From contig DAOWMW010000035.1 in NCBI GenBank assembly GCA_030642865.1, forward strand, positions 1 through 9,580: DNA of 9,580 bases, in the 5' to 3' direction. This document shows positions 1 through 7,665 of this stretch, one piece after another (the first letter of the stretch is position 1; every line of letters starts with the position of its first letter). The notes beneath the pieces are model-generated. The model ran no database searches. It saw only the letters and a program-made list of their open reading frames with translations, and was not told where the DNA came from. This DNA comes from Desulfobacteraceae bacterium. GTDB taxonomy: Bacteria > Desulfobacterota > Desulfobacteria > Desulfobacterales > BuS5. Position numbers and translations under genes: made by a program.

Positions 1-1209
1 TATACTAAAAAAGCCCGCATCGCTTTGATCCCTGGAATTTTGAGGGATCCCGCAAAAATCCCCACAGCATGGCATTTGTTCGATCTTTGGGAGCAGATTG
101 CTCTGGATAAAGTTGCATATTCAAATTTGAACAAATTATATGATGCGCCTTTGAATGTCCTGCAAAAAGAGGTGGATACCATTGCATCAATTGCTCACAA
201 CAAACAGTCTGTGACAGTCAGGTGTAGTATGCGGGCAAATGCCTACATGGGAATTTTTGAAAAAATCGAAGAATTTGTTCCGGAGTGGGAAAAAGAGCCA
301 GTGGCCTTTTTTTCACGGGGCCCTGGGACAAGGGATATCAGGAAGAAAAAAAGAAAAGAAGATAAGGAGGAGACAAGGTCATACAGGGCCATTAGTACAG
401 ATATGTGGGAGGATATTAATCTTGAGCTTGCCAGGGATACTACAGATCTGACCCCCTTAATACAATTAGCCTGCAATAATGATGAAAAAGTCTTGCGTAC
501 ATCACTCTCCGATTTCACTGTACCGGCCAACGCGTATACGGACAGACGGCTGGTTCAAAGGCTGAAAAATGTTTTTCAATATTATTCTCAAAGAATAAAA
601 AAAGTCAATCGTGGCCTTGAAAGCGGGAAAATAGACAGGAGGCGCCTCTACCGTGCTCCCATTGATGGGAGATGTTTTAAAATTGAACAAAAGCTGGCTG
701 AGTTTTCATGGAATTTTACAGTTGTTGTTGATGCATCCATGTCCATGGCAGGATTTAAATGGAAAGTTGTTGAAAATACCATGAGTTCACTTCGTAAAGC
801 CCTGGAAGGATACAAAAATAATCTCCGACTATTTGGTTATTTTGAATGGGATGGTGTCTGTTTGGTGTCTGAACTTTTAAGACATAACATCCTTTACTCC
901 ATTGCCCCCACAGGGAGAACCCCGTCGGGTCAGGCCATAATAGCAGCTGCCCTGTTAATGCCTTTGGACACAAATAAACCCAAGTATATTCTCCATATTA
1001 CAGATGGCGAATCAAATGCAGGGGCTGACGTCCAGTATGCCATTGATTTTTGCAAAAAAGAAAAGATAGATATGATAACATTGGGATGCAGTTATAAAGA
1101 AAAGGAAAAAATGATCAAGCAGTATGGAAAACAGGTACAGTTTCTTGACTCCATTGAAGAGTTGCCCAAAGCTATTGAACGATTATTTCAAAGGATTTTA
1201 AAATATTAA
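1..1209 (+). CDS. VWA-domain protein (NorD/CobT-like), 5' end cut by window edge
   Basis: Probable metal-binding adaptor partner of the MoxR ATPase encoded immediately downstream. The frame is open to base 1; TTG at 25 is the first possible start inside the window but has no convincing ribosome site, so I treat the gene as partial. Counting from that TTG, the C-terminal third is a VWA domain with a complete MIDAS: DASMS (residues 236-240), the TGRTPSG segment (about 296-302) and ITDGES (D327). A basic/acidic low-complexity stretch lies at about 103-118. Before the VWA domain is GKIDRRRLYRAPIDGRCFK, a motif shared in diverged form with the VWA protein at 3243-4943, so the two are paralogs. VWA plus MoxR pairs (NorD/NorQ, CobT/CobS) act in cofactor insertion or complex remodelling, with the VWA protein recruiting the substrate. 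The actual substrate is unknown. The domain call is firm; the role is inferred. Confidence 0.9.
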   Translation, partial: YTKKARIALIPGILRDPAKIPTAWHLFDLWEQIALDKVAYSNLNKLYDAPLNVLQKEVDTIASIAHNKQSVTVRCSMRANAYMGIFEKIEEFVPEWEKEPVAFFSRGPGTRDIRKKKRKEDKEETRSYRAISTDMWEDINLELARDTTDLTPLIQLACNNDEKVLRTSLSDFTVPANAYTDRRLVQRLKNVFQYYSQRIKKVNRGLESGKIDRRRLYRAPIDGRCFKIEQKLAEFSWNFTVVVDASMSMAGFKWKVVENTMSSLRKALEGYKNNLRLFGYFEWDGVCLVSELLRHNILYSIAPTGRTPSGQAIIAAALLMPLDTNKPKYILHITDGESNAGADVQYAIDFCKKEKIDMITLGCSYKEKEKMIKQYGKQVQFLDSIEELPKAIERLFQRILKY

Positions 1210-1212
1210 TAT

Positions 1213-1216
1213 GGAG
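1213..1216 (+). promoter_or_regulatory. Ribosome binding site deciding the MoxR start
   Basis: GGAG is followed by 6 nt and ATG 1223. It overlaps the codons of the alternative in-frame ATG at 1211, which has only AT-rich sequence upstream. This favours the shorter protein. Confidence 0.65.
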
Positions 1217-1222
1217 ACAACA

Positions 1223-2068
1223 ATGGATAATAAAATTCTTTTAACTCCACCTGAACTGGATCAATTTTTTTATGTCCAGGAAGAGACCTCGGATATACTT
1301 AAAAATTTGGAAAAATTATCCAACATACATCCTGTTAACGTATTAATGACAGGGCGCCAGGGCTGTGGGAAATCGTCTTTAATACGCCAGTTTGCAGCTT
1401 ATTTTAAAAGGCCCCTTGCTGTTTTTCAGATTGGACAACTTTCCGAGCCAGGGCAGTTATTCGGAGAGCATGGGCTAAAATGCGGGGAAACATTTTATCA
1501 GGAATTCCTGTTTCCCAAGGCCATATCAACTCCGGGATGTGTTATTCATTTAGAAGAGATAAACAGACCTGAGCATCCCAAGGCGCTGAACGAACTTTTT
1601 TCGGTTCTTTCCGAAGACAGATCAATATGGGTGGATCAACTGGGTCTTGTAAAAGTAGCTGAGAATGTTGTTTTTTTCGCCAGCATGAATGAAGGAGAAG
1701 AATTTACAGGAACAGATGCACTGGATGTTGCATTACGGGACAGATTTTATATAATTCCTGTTGATTATCTGCCCCATGAAATTGAAAAGCAGGTATTAAT
1801 AAATAAAACCCGCATTAATGAAGAAGATTCTGAGCTGGTTTTAAAAGTGCTGGGACACTTAAGAAGCGACCCTCAAATAGACTCAACAATCTCTGTACGC
1901 CACAGTCTTATGATATCCGAATTAATGGGTGCAGGAGCAGGGTTAAAGGAAGCTATAATCTACAGCCTTTCCATATCCCGTGATATTCTTGAAAGTATAT
2001 TATTGTCCCTTCATGTTGAAACAAAGGATCACGAAATTAAATCGAATCAGTATAAACGGTTTGTGTAA
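1223..2068 (+). CDS. MoxR-family AAA+ ATPase (NorQ/BssE-like)
   Basis: Cytoplasmic AAA+ ATPase expected to form a ring and remodel or activate a client complex with a VWA partner. Numbered from ATG 1223: Walker A GRQGCGKS (44-51), Walker B CVIHLEEINR (106-115), sensor 1 FFASMNE (N156), the ALRDRF arginine region (170-175) and a sensor-2-like SVRHSLM (224-230). LEEINR and the 'N...F.GT..LD.AL..RF' pattern are typical of MoxR. An ATG at 1211 is in frame, but GGAG (1213-1216) lies inside that alternative N-terminus and 6 nt before ATG 1223, so 1223 is preferred, giving 281 residues. It follows the VWA gene by 13 nt, so the two are probably co-transcribed. MoxR proteins of about this size (BssE/TutH) occur in benzylsuccinate synthase operons; that parallel is from family knowledge and does not identify this gene. 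Confidence 0.92.
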   Translation: MDNKILLTPPELDQFFYVQEETSDILKNLEKLSNIHPVNVLMTGRQGCGKSSLIRQFAAYFKRPLAVFQIGQLSEPGQLFGEHGLKCGETFYQEFLFPKAISTPGCVIHLEEINRPEHPKALNELFSVLSEDRSIWVDQLGLVKVAENVVFFASMNEGEEFTGTDALDVALRDRFYIIPVDYLPHEIEKQVLINKTRINEEDSELVLKVLGHLRSDPQIDSTISVRHSLMISELMGAGAGLKEAIIYSLSISRDILESILLSLHVETKDHEIKSNQYKRFV

Positions 2069-2073
2069 ATAGC

Positions 2074-2098
2074 GTCCAAGGGAAAACCAGGACTTTTT
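2074..2098 (+). terminator. Possible weak terminator between convergent blocks
   Basis: GTCC (2074-2077) can pair with GGAC (2090-2093), with an inner GG/CC pairing, and is followed by five T residues (2094-2098). It lies just after the MoxR stop in the 44-nt gap between convergent genes, where a plus-strand terminator is expected. The stem is short and interrupted, so the support is modest. Confidence 0.3.
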
Positions 2099-2112
2099 CG
2101 TTCAGGCACAAA

Positions 2113-3243
2113 TTAAATGCCCGAGCTTTTAAGTTCCTCGTTTGAGCGACCACGCCAGCAAAGGGGATCTTCTCCCAGGAGATTATTCTTTAAAAAATAG
2201 GCATTTCTTCTGCAGCCGCCGCATATATATTTATAATTACATTTACCACATCTTCCAGTGAGATTTTCACGGTTTCTTATATCCTTGAGTATCTTTGAGT
2301 TCTTCCAGATATGCGACAGGGGAGTATCCTTGAGATTACCAAGCTCCCCTTCTCCATATCTTCCACAGAGCCTTAGTTCTCCTGTTGACGAAACAAACAG
2401 GGAATAGATTCCTGTGAAGCATCCCACGCAAAAATCATAAAACCCTGAACCAAGATCAGAATCAGTGCAAATCTTCTGGGAGCCTTTATCCTCAGAAATA
2501 ATATATCTGTTCTCAAAGCCGATGGAGGCAACCCCAAGGTCAGCCTGTTTTTTAAAAAGAAGTCTCTGTATATCACGCCGCTTTTTTCTGGTCAGGGTAA
2601 GATCCTCATTTCCCTTTCCCCGGCCCCCCGGGAAAAATTCCTGAACATGCAAAGCTGAGCCAAGCTCCCCTGTTTTATCAATTATGCCTGAAAGCTGCGA
2701 GTAATTTGTCATGGAAACAGTAAATGAAATACGGACAGTTATCCCTGCAAGTTTTAAATATTTTACAGCGGCAAGAGCCCTGTCATAACTACCATCCCCC
2801 CTGTTGGAATCATGGGTAATGCGATCCAGTCCATCAACGCTGATCATCATCTGCTTAACACCTGCTGATGCAATCTCCCTGGCCAGGTTTTCATCGATGA
2901 GATAACCATTTGAAACAATCCCAACACTTCTAAAGCGGCCTGAAGCATATGATGCAAGTTCCAGTATATCATCCCGTACCAAAGGTTCACCCCCTCCAAA
3001 TGAAAGGTGCATTACTTGAGCCTCCGCGAGATTGTCAATAACAACCTTTGCATCCTCTGTGGTCAGCTCTCCTTCAGCAGCAGCATCTGCAGCGGCTCCG
3101 CACAACTTGCATCTGAGATTGCATGCCTGGGTAATGCTAAGGCCGGCAATTAACGGAACAGGATTTTTTACTGCTTCATAGTATTTTTTTTTAGTTTTTT
3201 CCAAAAAATTCATTATATTTTTAGTTTTTTCCAAAAAATTCAT
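2113..3243 (-). CDS. Radical SAM/SPASM protein (AhbD/NirJ/PqqE-like)
   Basis: A cytoplasmic iron-sulfur enzyme expected to cleave SAM and carry out radical chemistry on a peptide, protein or tetrapyrrole-type substrate. The radical SAM cluster motif is CNLRCKLC (C41, C45, C48), followed by FGGGEP (82-87). The C-terminal SPASM domain has C259, C272, C275, C293, C332, C335, C341, C344 and C362. Its ending, CGKCNYKYICGGCRR followed by EDPLC, is the form seen in AhbC/AhbD/NirJ and related maturases. At 376 residues it has the family's usual size. The start codon overlaps the stop of the upstream VWA gene by one base (TAATG), implying translational coupling; no good ribosome site is visible. A second in-frame ATG at 3213 arises from a 30-bp tandem duplication that gives a repeated MNFLEKTK at the N-terminus. 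There is no adjacent short precursor-peptide gene I can recognise, so the substrate is unknown. Confidence 0.92.
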   Translation of the reverse strand: MNFLEKTKNIMNFLEKTKKKYYEAVKNPVPLIAGLSITQACNLRCKLCGAAADAAAEGELTTEDAKVVIDNLAEAQVMHLSFGGGEPLVRDDILELASYASGRFRSVGIVSNGYLIDENLAREIASAGVKQMMISVDGLDRITHDSNRGDGSYDRALAAVKYLKLAGITVRISFTVSMTNYSQLSGIIDKTGELGSALHVQEFFPGGRGKGNEDLTLTRKKRRDIQRLLFKKQADLGVASIGFENRYIISEDKGSQKICTDSDLGSGFYDFCVGCFTGIYSLFVSSTGELRLCGRYGEGELGNLKDTPLSHIWKNSKILKDIRNRENLTGRCGKCNYKYICGGCRRNAYFLKNNLLGEDPLCWRGRSNEELKSSGI

Positions 3244-3247
3244 TATA
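3188..3247. repeat. Exact 30-bp tandem duplication across the SPASM gene start
   Basis: Bases 3188-3217 and 3218-3247 are identical. The unit contains the start codon, so ATG occurs at 3243-3241 and again at 3213-3211, and the first 10 residues (MNFLEKTKNI) largely repeat as MNFLEKTKKK. The period is a multiple of three, so both starts are in frame. The outer copy overlaps the last codons of the upstream VWA gene. It looks like a recent slippage event in an AT-rich stretch. Confidence 0.95.
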
Positions 3248-4943
3248 ATAAATTAGCTCGCAGCACCGCCTCCAACTGCACAGGTAAAAGTTCTATGGAA
3301 TCTATCAAAATAGCCCTGTCATGATATTGATTTTCAAGGAGCTCTCTTGTTTTTTCTTCAAAATAGGTTCCTATGGTTACAATGTCCACACCTTCTCTGT
3401 CACAAAATTCAAGGCTTTTTTGAACACTTAAACCGCAGTTGGGTTCACCATCTGTAAGGTGTACAATGAGCCGTTTTTTATTTTTTGGCATCATTGTGGC
3501 TGTGGCGATAATAGCCTGGCCTGTGGGTGTCCTTCCCCCTGGACGAACTGTATAAAGTCTGTTGCCGTAGACAAGTGCATTAACTTCACAGATTCCTGCT
3601 CTCTCATAGTAGCAAAGGAGGTCCAGCCTGTTCCCCGTGCCTTTTACAGCTTCAAAAAGTGAAAGAAAAATGCTCTCGGTTTTGGCCCACTCTTTTCCAC
3701 CCCCTGGCAACCCTCCGGTCATTGATGCGGAACCATCAACCAGAATTGCTATATTTCTTGTATTATCATGGCTCAAATATTCTTTTTTTTTAAAAATTTT
3801 TCCATCCAAAGGATATCTGTGAAGACGCCTTCCATCTATTTTTCCTAGCAGCTGGGCACGATTATAAAAATAACGCCTGCTTCTGTGGGATCGCTGTACC
3901 CTGAAAATTTTTTTCAAACGCGCAACCAGTGCTTCATCTGCCGTTATCCTGCACGGGAGTGTTGCCCTGCCGTAGGCAGTATCCATAATTCGCCACTGTT
4001 CTTCTTCCCCGGCAGCATCTGCAACCTCCTGATTTATACTCTTTTCATCCATCTCCTCCAGGATATCATTTACTTTTTGCATAATACCCTGGTTTTCCCT
4101 TTCTGTAAAACGCCTTGCATCCGCATTTTCCTCTGACTCCATATCCATTGCAGGGTCATCACAGGAATCTTCGTCATCCCCGTAAAAAGATTCTTCGGCA
4201 AGCCCTGTGGCATCTGCTAAAGAGTCCTCATCTGTCCAGAGCTCAGCTTTTTGCAAAATTTCATTCCAGAGATTCAAGTAAATATTTGTCCTTAAAAAAG
4301 ATTTTTTTGAAATTGAACTCTCATTAATCAAATTTTTAATTGCATCCCTCGCATCAAGGCAAATCTGAAACAGGTCATGATATGCAGGGTTCATATTTAC
4401 GGCGAGTTTGTCAAAAAAAAGGTAATCTGCAAATATATGAAGAAATGCATGAATGGTTGGTTTATCTGTTTTTGATTTAAAAGGGGGTCTCACATGGGGC
4501 CAACACCTGGAAAGATAATATTTCCATACAGTATCTTTGGCAATATTCTTTGTAAAAAAATCCTCTCCAATACTAATAAGCAGATCCAGAAGATATTTAT
4601 AATCTTTTGAAATTTCACCCACCTGCTTTTCAACATTCATATAAACAATATCAGAAAGAATTTTGCAATGAAATGCCTCCCTTGCTGTAACCCCGACGAG
4701 AATATCCATTTTCCCCGGGGGAAGAGGGTATTCCCCTTTTGCCAGGTTAATATCAATTCCTATGAGTAAAGGATTATGTGCGGAAGAGGTTCTCCATTCA
4801 ATGGGCTTTAAATTGGTGGCTATATGTCTTCCAACTTTTCGCAAAGCATAAAGCACTTTGACAAGCTCCTGCGATTCAACAGCCGATATATTCTTTCTCC
4901 AAAATTCTGAATATCCAAATTTCAAATTGTCCCTGGAAGCCAT
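3243..4943 (-). CDS. VWA-domain protein (NorD/CobT-like), second paralog
   Basis: A 566-residue soluble protein. The C-terminal VWA domain has an intact MIDAS: DGSAS (403-407), GGRTPTGQA (469-477) and LTDGEPN (D498). GKIDGRRLHRYPLDG at 367-381 matches the pre-VWA motif of the plus-strand VWA protein. The N-terminal half (1-230) is mainly helical-looking and includes GEYPLPPGKMD (70-80), resembling the substrate or peptidase-like N-terminal regions of VWA proteins annotated as putative metal-dependent peptidases. Residues 235-315 form a strongly acidic linker, as in CobT-type proteins. ATG 4943 is preceded by GAGGA at suitable distance. The gene lies 31 nt after the 173-residue gene and overlaps the SPASM gene by 1 nt. 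The minus block has no MoxR of its own, so the MoxR encoded convergently at 1223-2068 is its likely partner. Family call firm; substrate unknown. Confidence 0.9.
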   Translation of the reverse strand: MASRDNLKFGYSEFWRKNISAVESQELVKVLYALRKVGRHIATNLKPIEWRTSSAHNPLLIGIDINLAKGEYPLPPGKMDILVGVTAREAFHCKILSDIVYMNVEKQVGEISKDYKYLLDLLISIGEDFFTKNIAKDTVWKYYLSRCWPHVRPPFKSKTDKPTIHAFLHIFADYLFFDKLAVNMNPAYHDLFQICLDARDAIKNLINESSISKKSFLRTNIYLNLWNEILQKAELWTDEDSLADATGLAEESFYGDDEDSCDDPAMDMESEENADARRFTERENQGIMQKVNDILEEMDEKSINQEVADAAGEEEQWRIMDTAYGRATLPCRITADEALVARLKKIFRVQRSHRSRRYFYNRAQLLGKIDGRRLHRYPLDGKIFKKKEYLSHDNTRNIAILVDGSASMTGGLPGGGKEWAKTESIFLSLFEAVKGTGNRLDLLCYYERAGICEVNALVYGNRLYTVRPGGRTPTGQAIIATATMMPKNKKRLIVHLTDGEPNCGLSVQKSLEFCDREGVDIVTIGTYFEEKTRELLENQYHDRAILIDSIELLPVQLEAVLRANLL

Positions 4944-4974
4944 TTAAATCCTCATAAATATTTTGCAGCAAAAG

Positions 4975-5496
4975 TTATTGGGGCCAACCCGCAAAAGTTC
5001 TGTCCGGAAAATCAAAAATCTTTGAAAACCTTTGACGGGAATCTTCTCTTATTTTTAGAGCCTTTTCCTGGTTTATTTTTTCCGATTTGATCCACTGTTC
5101 AAGTAATCCCCCTCCGGGGAGCCACATTTGTACTGTCTCTCTGTCAAATATCCAGGCTTTGAGCCTTTCACCGGTTCCGGATATTTTCTCCCAAACCTGC
5201 GCCCTGTCCCTTACATCACAATAGATCGACATTACACATTCTTCCATGCCAAGATTGACAAGGGGCTTTCTGTCATATTTAAAACAGGGTATTAGTCCTG
5301 AATCAACATGGGGATCCAGGGTTTTCCCAATCTTGTCAAGCTTACTCCTGGAACCAAATAAAATCCACTTGCCCCAATAGTCAAGGTATTCCTGATTTGT
5401 TAATGGCTTTTTTTTATATGCGATATAAGTATATCCCTCGTATATTTGAGGATGATATCCAAATATAAAATGTGTTTGAGGCTGATCTATAATCAT
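4975..5496 (-). CDS. Unknown 173-residue protein
   Basis: I do not recognise this protein with confidence. It is soluble, with no signal peptide or membrane segment, and rich in aromatic residues: IYEGYTYIAY (18-27), YWGKWILFGS (40-49), and MWLPGG near residue 124. The pattern 'GKW.LF ... G.I...KY ... VMSIYCD..D...VW' loosely recalls the DUF1917/BLES03 group, but that is a memory-based comparison of spacing and not a secure assignment. It has few cysteines and no obvious catalytic motif. ATG 5496 has only a weak GGA upstream. The gene was probably once coupled to the radical SAM gene at 5768-7651, from which it is now separated by an inserted palindromic element. Its place among radical SAM and VWA genes suggests an accessory role in the same process. 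Confidence 0.75.
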   Translation of the reverse strand: MIIDQPQTHFIFGYHPQIYEGYTYIAYKKKPLTNQEYLDYWGKWILFGSRSKLDKIGKTLDPHVDSGLIPCFKYDRKPLVNLGMEECVMSIYCDVRDRAQVWEKISGTGERLKAWIFDRETVQMWLPGGGLLEQWIKSEKINQEKALKIREDSRQRFSKIFDFPDRTFAGWPQ

Positions 5497-5507
5497 TATT
5501 AATGTCC

Positions 5508-5516
5508 ATTATTTTT
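5508..5516. repeat. Left copy of 9-bp target site duplication
   Basis: ATTATTTTT directly abuts the left end of the palindromic element and is repeated exactly at 5774-5782 on the other side. A 9-bp duplication at both edges of an inverted-repeat element is the expected footprint of transposition. Confidence 0.85.
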
Positions 5517-5773
5517 CAGTGATGTCCGGTTAGGAACTTGCAATAAATGAAATAGACAAAATACGGAAAGTTTAATTGTTTTTTCCGCTATTAAAGAATA
5601 AATTTCTTGAATTTCTAAGTTTGCTTCGCCAAAATTGCGAAACTCCCTCGTGCCTCGCTCAAACAATCGCAATTTTTTGGCTACGCTGCACTAAAAAATT
5701 CTACGAAATTTATTCAATACGCTACAAAAACAATTAAACTTCCCTTCAGCAAGATTCTAACCGGACATTACTG
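5517..5773. mobile_element. 257-bp palindromic MITE-like element with 9-bp TSD
   Basis: The ends are inverted repeats: CAGTGATGTCCGGTTAG at 5517-5533 and, on the other strand, CAGTAATGTCCGGTTAG from 5773 to 5757 (16 of 17 identical), with similarity continuing through a CTTGC block. The arms stay imperfectly complementary almost to the centre: AAGTTTAATTG, GAATAAATTTC and CCAAAATTGCGA all reappear in reverse complement on the right arm. The whole unit could fold into one long hairpin capped around 5645-5668. It has no coding capacity, so it would move only with a transposase supplied elsewhere. A 9-bp duplication is compatible with several DDE families (IS4, IS1 and IS5 groups among them); I cannot name the parent. 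It separates two operon genes and supplies the last codon and stop of the radical SAM gene at 5768. Confidence 0.85.
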
Positions 5774-7651
5774 ATTATTTTTAGCATATTTTTTTAATAT
5801 ATTTATAGAGGGCCGATCCGCTGGAATATTTTTTTTCAGATAATTCATATAAATATTTAAGGGAGTCTCCCGCCTTAAAAGCATCATCTTGTTTATCATT
5901 ACATTGTTCGTTATTTTTTTGTACTTTTTGATAATCTGTTTTTCTTTACCGGAATTTGCAAGGAGTTCCTTAACAGCGTCTAATATGTACATATAAAATA
6001 TCTGCAATGTATCAGCCTCAAAAACATCAATGGGCCCCAGGTCAGCGGCTTCTTCAAATTTTTGAGTAATCCCGGCAATCTGATATCTTTTGTTCTCCCC
6101 TGAAAGTTTTGAAAATTCCTGCAAAAATTTTCCAACCCCGCCAATCCCGGCAAGCATATCCTTAAACCTTGCAAAGGTCTTTTCATTAATGTTTTTGATA
6201 ACAGAATTAATCCTGTTGATATATTTTCTAGAATTTTTTACCTGCTTCAGAAGCTTCTTAAGCCTTAAATCTTCCCTTTGGGAATGTTCTTCTTTTTCCT
6301 GCAGGTTTTTTAATTCCTTCTCAAGGAGCAAAAGGTTTATATAAGGATCAGAAGTTGTTCCAAAACGGTTCACAGGAGTTAAAAATGGAAGGTAAAAATC
6401 TTTTCCCGACTCATTTATAAACTCTGTTTCATTTTTTTCCACTTCATTTATGCGGCCCTGATTCCCGTTGATATCCTGAATATCAAAATCCTTTGCAACT
6501 CCCCGTAAATACAGGCCGGAGCCCCTTACAAGAAAAATTTTAGACGGGTTTGCAAAAGAAGCACTTGTTTCAATATAATCAGGGTAAGATTCCATAACAA
6601 AAAGCCGTCTCCATGTTGATTCTATGGCCTCCTCAGGCCTGGCATCCGGACTTGGCTCAAGTAAAAAATGAACTACAGTTATGCCAATTTTGCCAAGGAC
6701 TCTTGTAAGTCGCATGGCGTCCAGACCCCGGTAAAGGGCTTCAGGTTTTAATCGTTTTATTTCCGCATCATTAAAAGACTCCGTACCAAAAGAAATTTTT
6801 GATACCCCGGCATTCTGCAAAAGGTCAACCAGCTCCAAATTTATTCCATGGGGCAAATATTTTTCATTTCTTAATAAAAAATTATCAATTCTTCCATTAA
6901 TTAAAAAATTGAATCGATGATTTAATTTTTCTTCAATAATCCTGCCAAAAAGCTTATGGGCCCTTCGCAAGCTGTAAATCATATTATCATTGGCAAACAT
7001 CACCCTTTGTATATGCGGATTTTTTGATATATCCTTAAGTATCTCTATGATTCTGTCTATTGATAAAAACCTGATCTTTTTCCCGAATATACGGGAGCAA
7101 AAAGTACACCCATAGGGACACCCCCGCTCGGTGAGCATGGAAACCATATCTCCTTCATACATGCAGTAATGGGAAAAATCGAGTGCCTCAAGCTGGTTTC
7201 TGGTAAGAGATGGATATTCCTGGTTAACAACAAGACGACCGTTATCGAGAAACATGACCCCGGGAATTTCTGTTATCAGTTTGGGATCAGGCGTTTTTTT
7301 AGTAATTTCATCGACAAGTAGGGGGAATGTAAAATCTGCCTCACCTTTTAAGGCATAATCAGCTTTAAGGTTCCAGAAAAATGCCACTGGCCTGCTTTTA
7401 AAAGCAGGCCCGCCTAAGATAATCCTTGCACCCGGGATAAATTTTTTAATTTTTACGATCCACCCCTTTGCCAGGAAATATTCTTCAGCCTGATCATATG
7501 CGGTGAGCATAAAAAAATCAGGCTGTAATCTTAAAGCATCCTCCACTGAAGAGACAATTTCAAATCTGTGATCTGTTTTTTTTTTAATAATTTGCGAAAA
7601 ATATTCAGCAGCAATACTATTGGTTTCAGTTATAAATACAAATAGGGCCAT
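5768..7651 (-). CDS. B12-binding-like radical SAM protein, C-terminus altered by insertion
   Basis: A 627-residue radical SAM enzyme with an N-terminal Rossmann-like cobalamin-binding type domain (about 1-130), shown by IILGGPAF (77-84) and LKGEADFTFP (101-110), the usual spacing before the SAM domain. The classic B12 DxHxxG motif is not visible, so cobalamin binding is uncertain. The 4Fe-4S motif is CPYGCTFC (C178, C182, C185), preceded by TERG as in the class B/Elp3-MiaB-like superfamily. The C-terminal 230 residues are lysine-rich and probably helical (EKELKNLQEKEEHSQRE and similar), an extension without a recognised domain. ATG 7651 follows the zinc-ribbon gene by 14 nt with a weak TGAG upstream. 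The protein now ends KNNQ because of the element at 5517-5773; joining the duplicated target restores a reading KNNGH-stop. Reaction and substrate are unknown. Confidence 0.88.
   Translation of the reverse strand: MALFVFITETNSIAAEYFSQIIKKKTDHRFEIVSSVEDALRLQPDFFMLTAYDQAEEYFLAKGWIVKIKKFIPGARIILGGPAFKSRPVAFFWNLKADYALKGEADFTFPLLVDEITKKTPDPKLITEIPGVMFLDNGRLVVNQEYPSLTRNQLEALDFSHYCMYEGDMVSMLTERGCPYGCTFCSRIFGKKIRFLSIDRIIEILKDISKNPHIQRVMFANDNMIYSLRRAHKLFGRIIEEKLNHRFNFLINGRIDNFLLRNEKYLPHGINLELVDLLQNAGVSKISFGTESFNDAEIKRLKPEALYRGLDAMRLTRVLGKIGITVVHFLLEPSPDARPEEAIESTWRRLFVMESYPDYIETSASFANPSKIFLVRGSGLYLRGVAKDFDIQDINGNQGRINEVEKNETEFINESGKDFYLPFLTPVNRFGTTSDPYINLLLLEKELKNLQEKEEHSQREDLRLKKLLKQVKNSRKYINRINSVIKNINEKTFARFKDMLAGIGGVGKFLQEFSKLSGENKRYQIAGITQKFEEAADLGPIDVFEADTLQIFYMYILDAVKELLANSGKEKQIIKKYKKITNNVMINKMMLLRRETPLNIYMNYLKKNIPADRPSINILKKYAKNNQ
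5774..5782. repeat. Right copy of 9-bp target site duplication
   Basis: ATTATTTTT, identical to 5508-5516, immediately follows the right terminal inverted repeat. On the minus strand it encodes part of the last Lys-Asn-Asn codons of the radical SAM protein, so the insertion hit the extreme 3' end of that gene. Confidence 0.85.
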
Positions 7652-7665
7652 GGTTAATCTCAGGC

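Noticed and set aside
5768..7651. Assignment as MiaB or another named methylthiotransferase
   Set aside because: There is no recognisable TRAM domain or N-terminal three-cysteine domain; only the general TERGCPYGCTFC cluster motif is shared.
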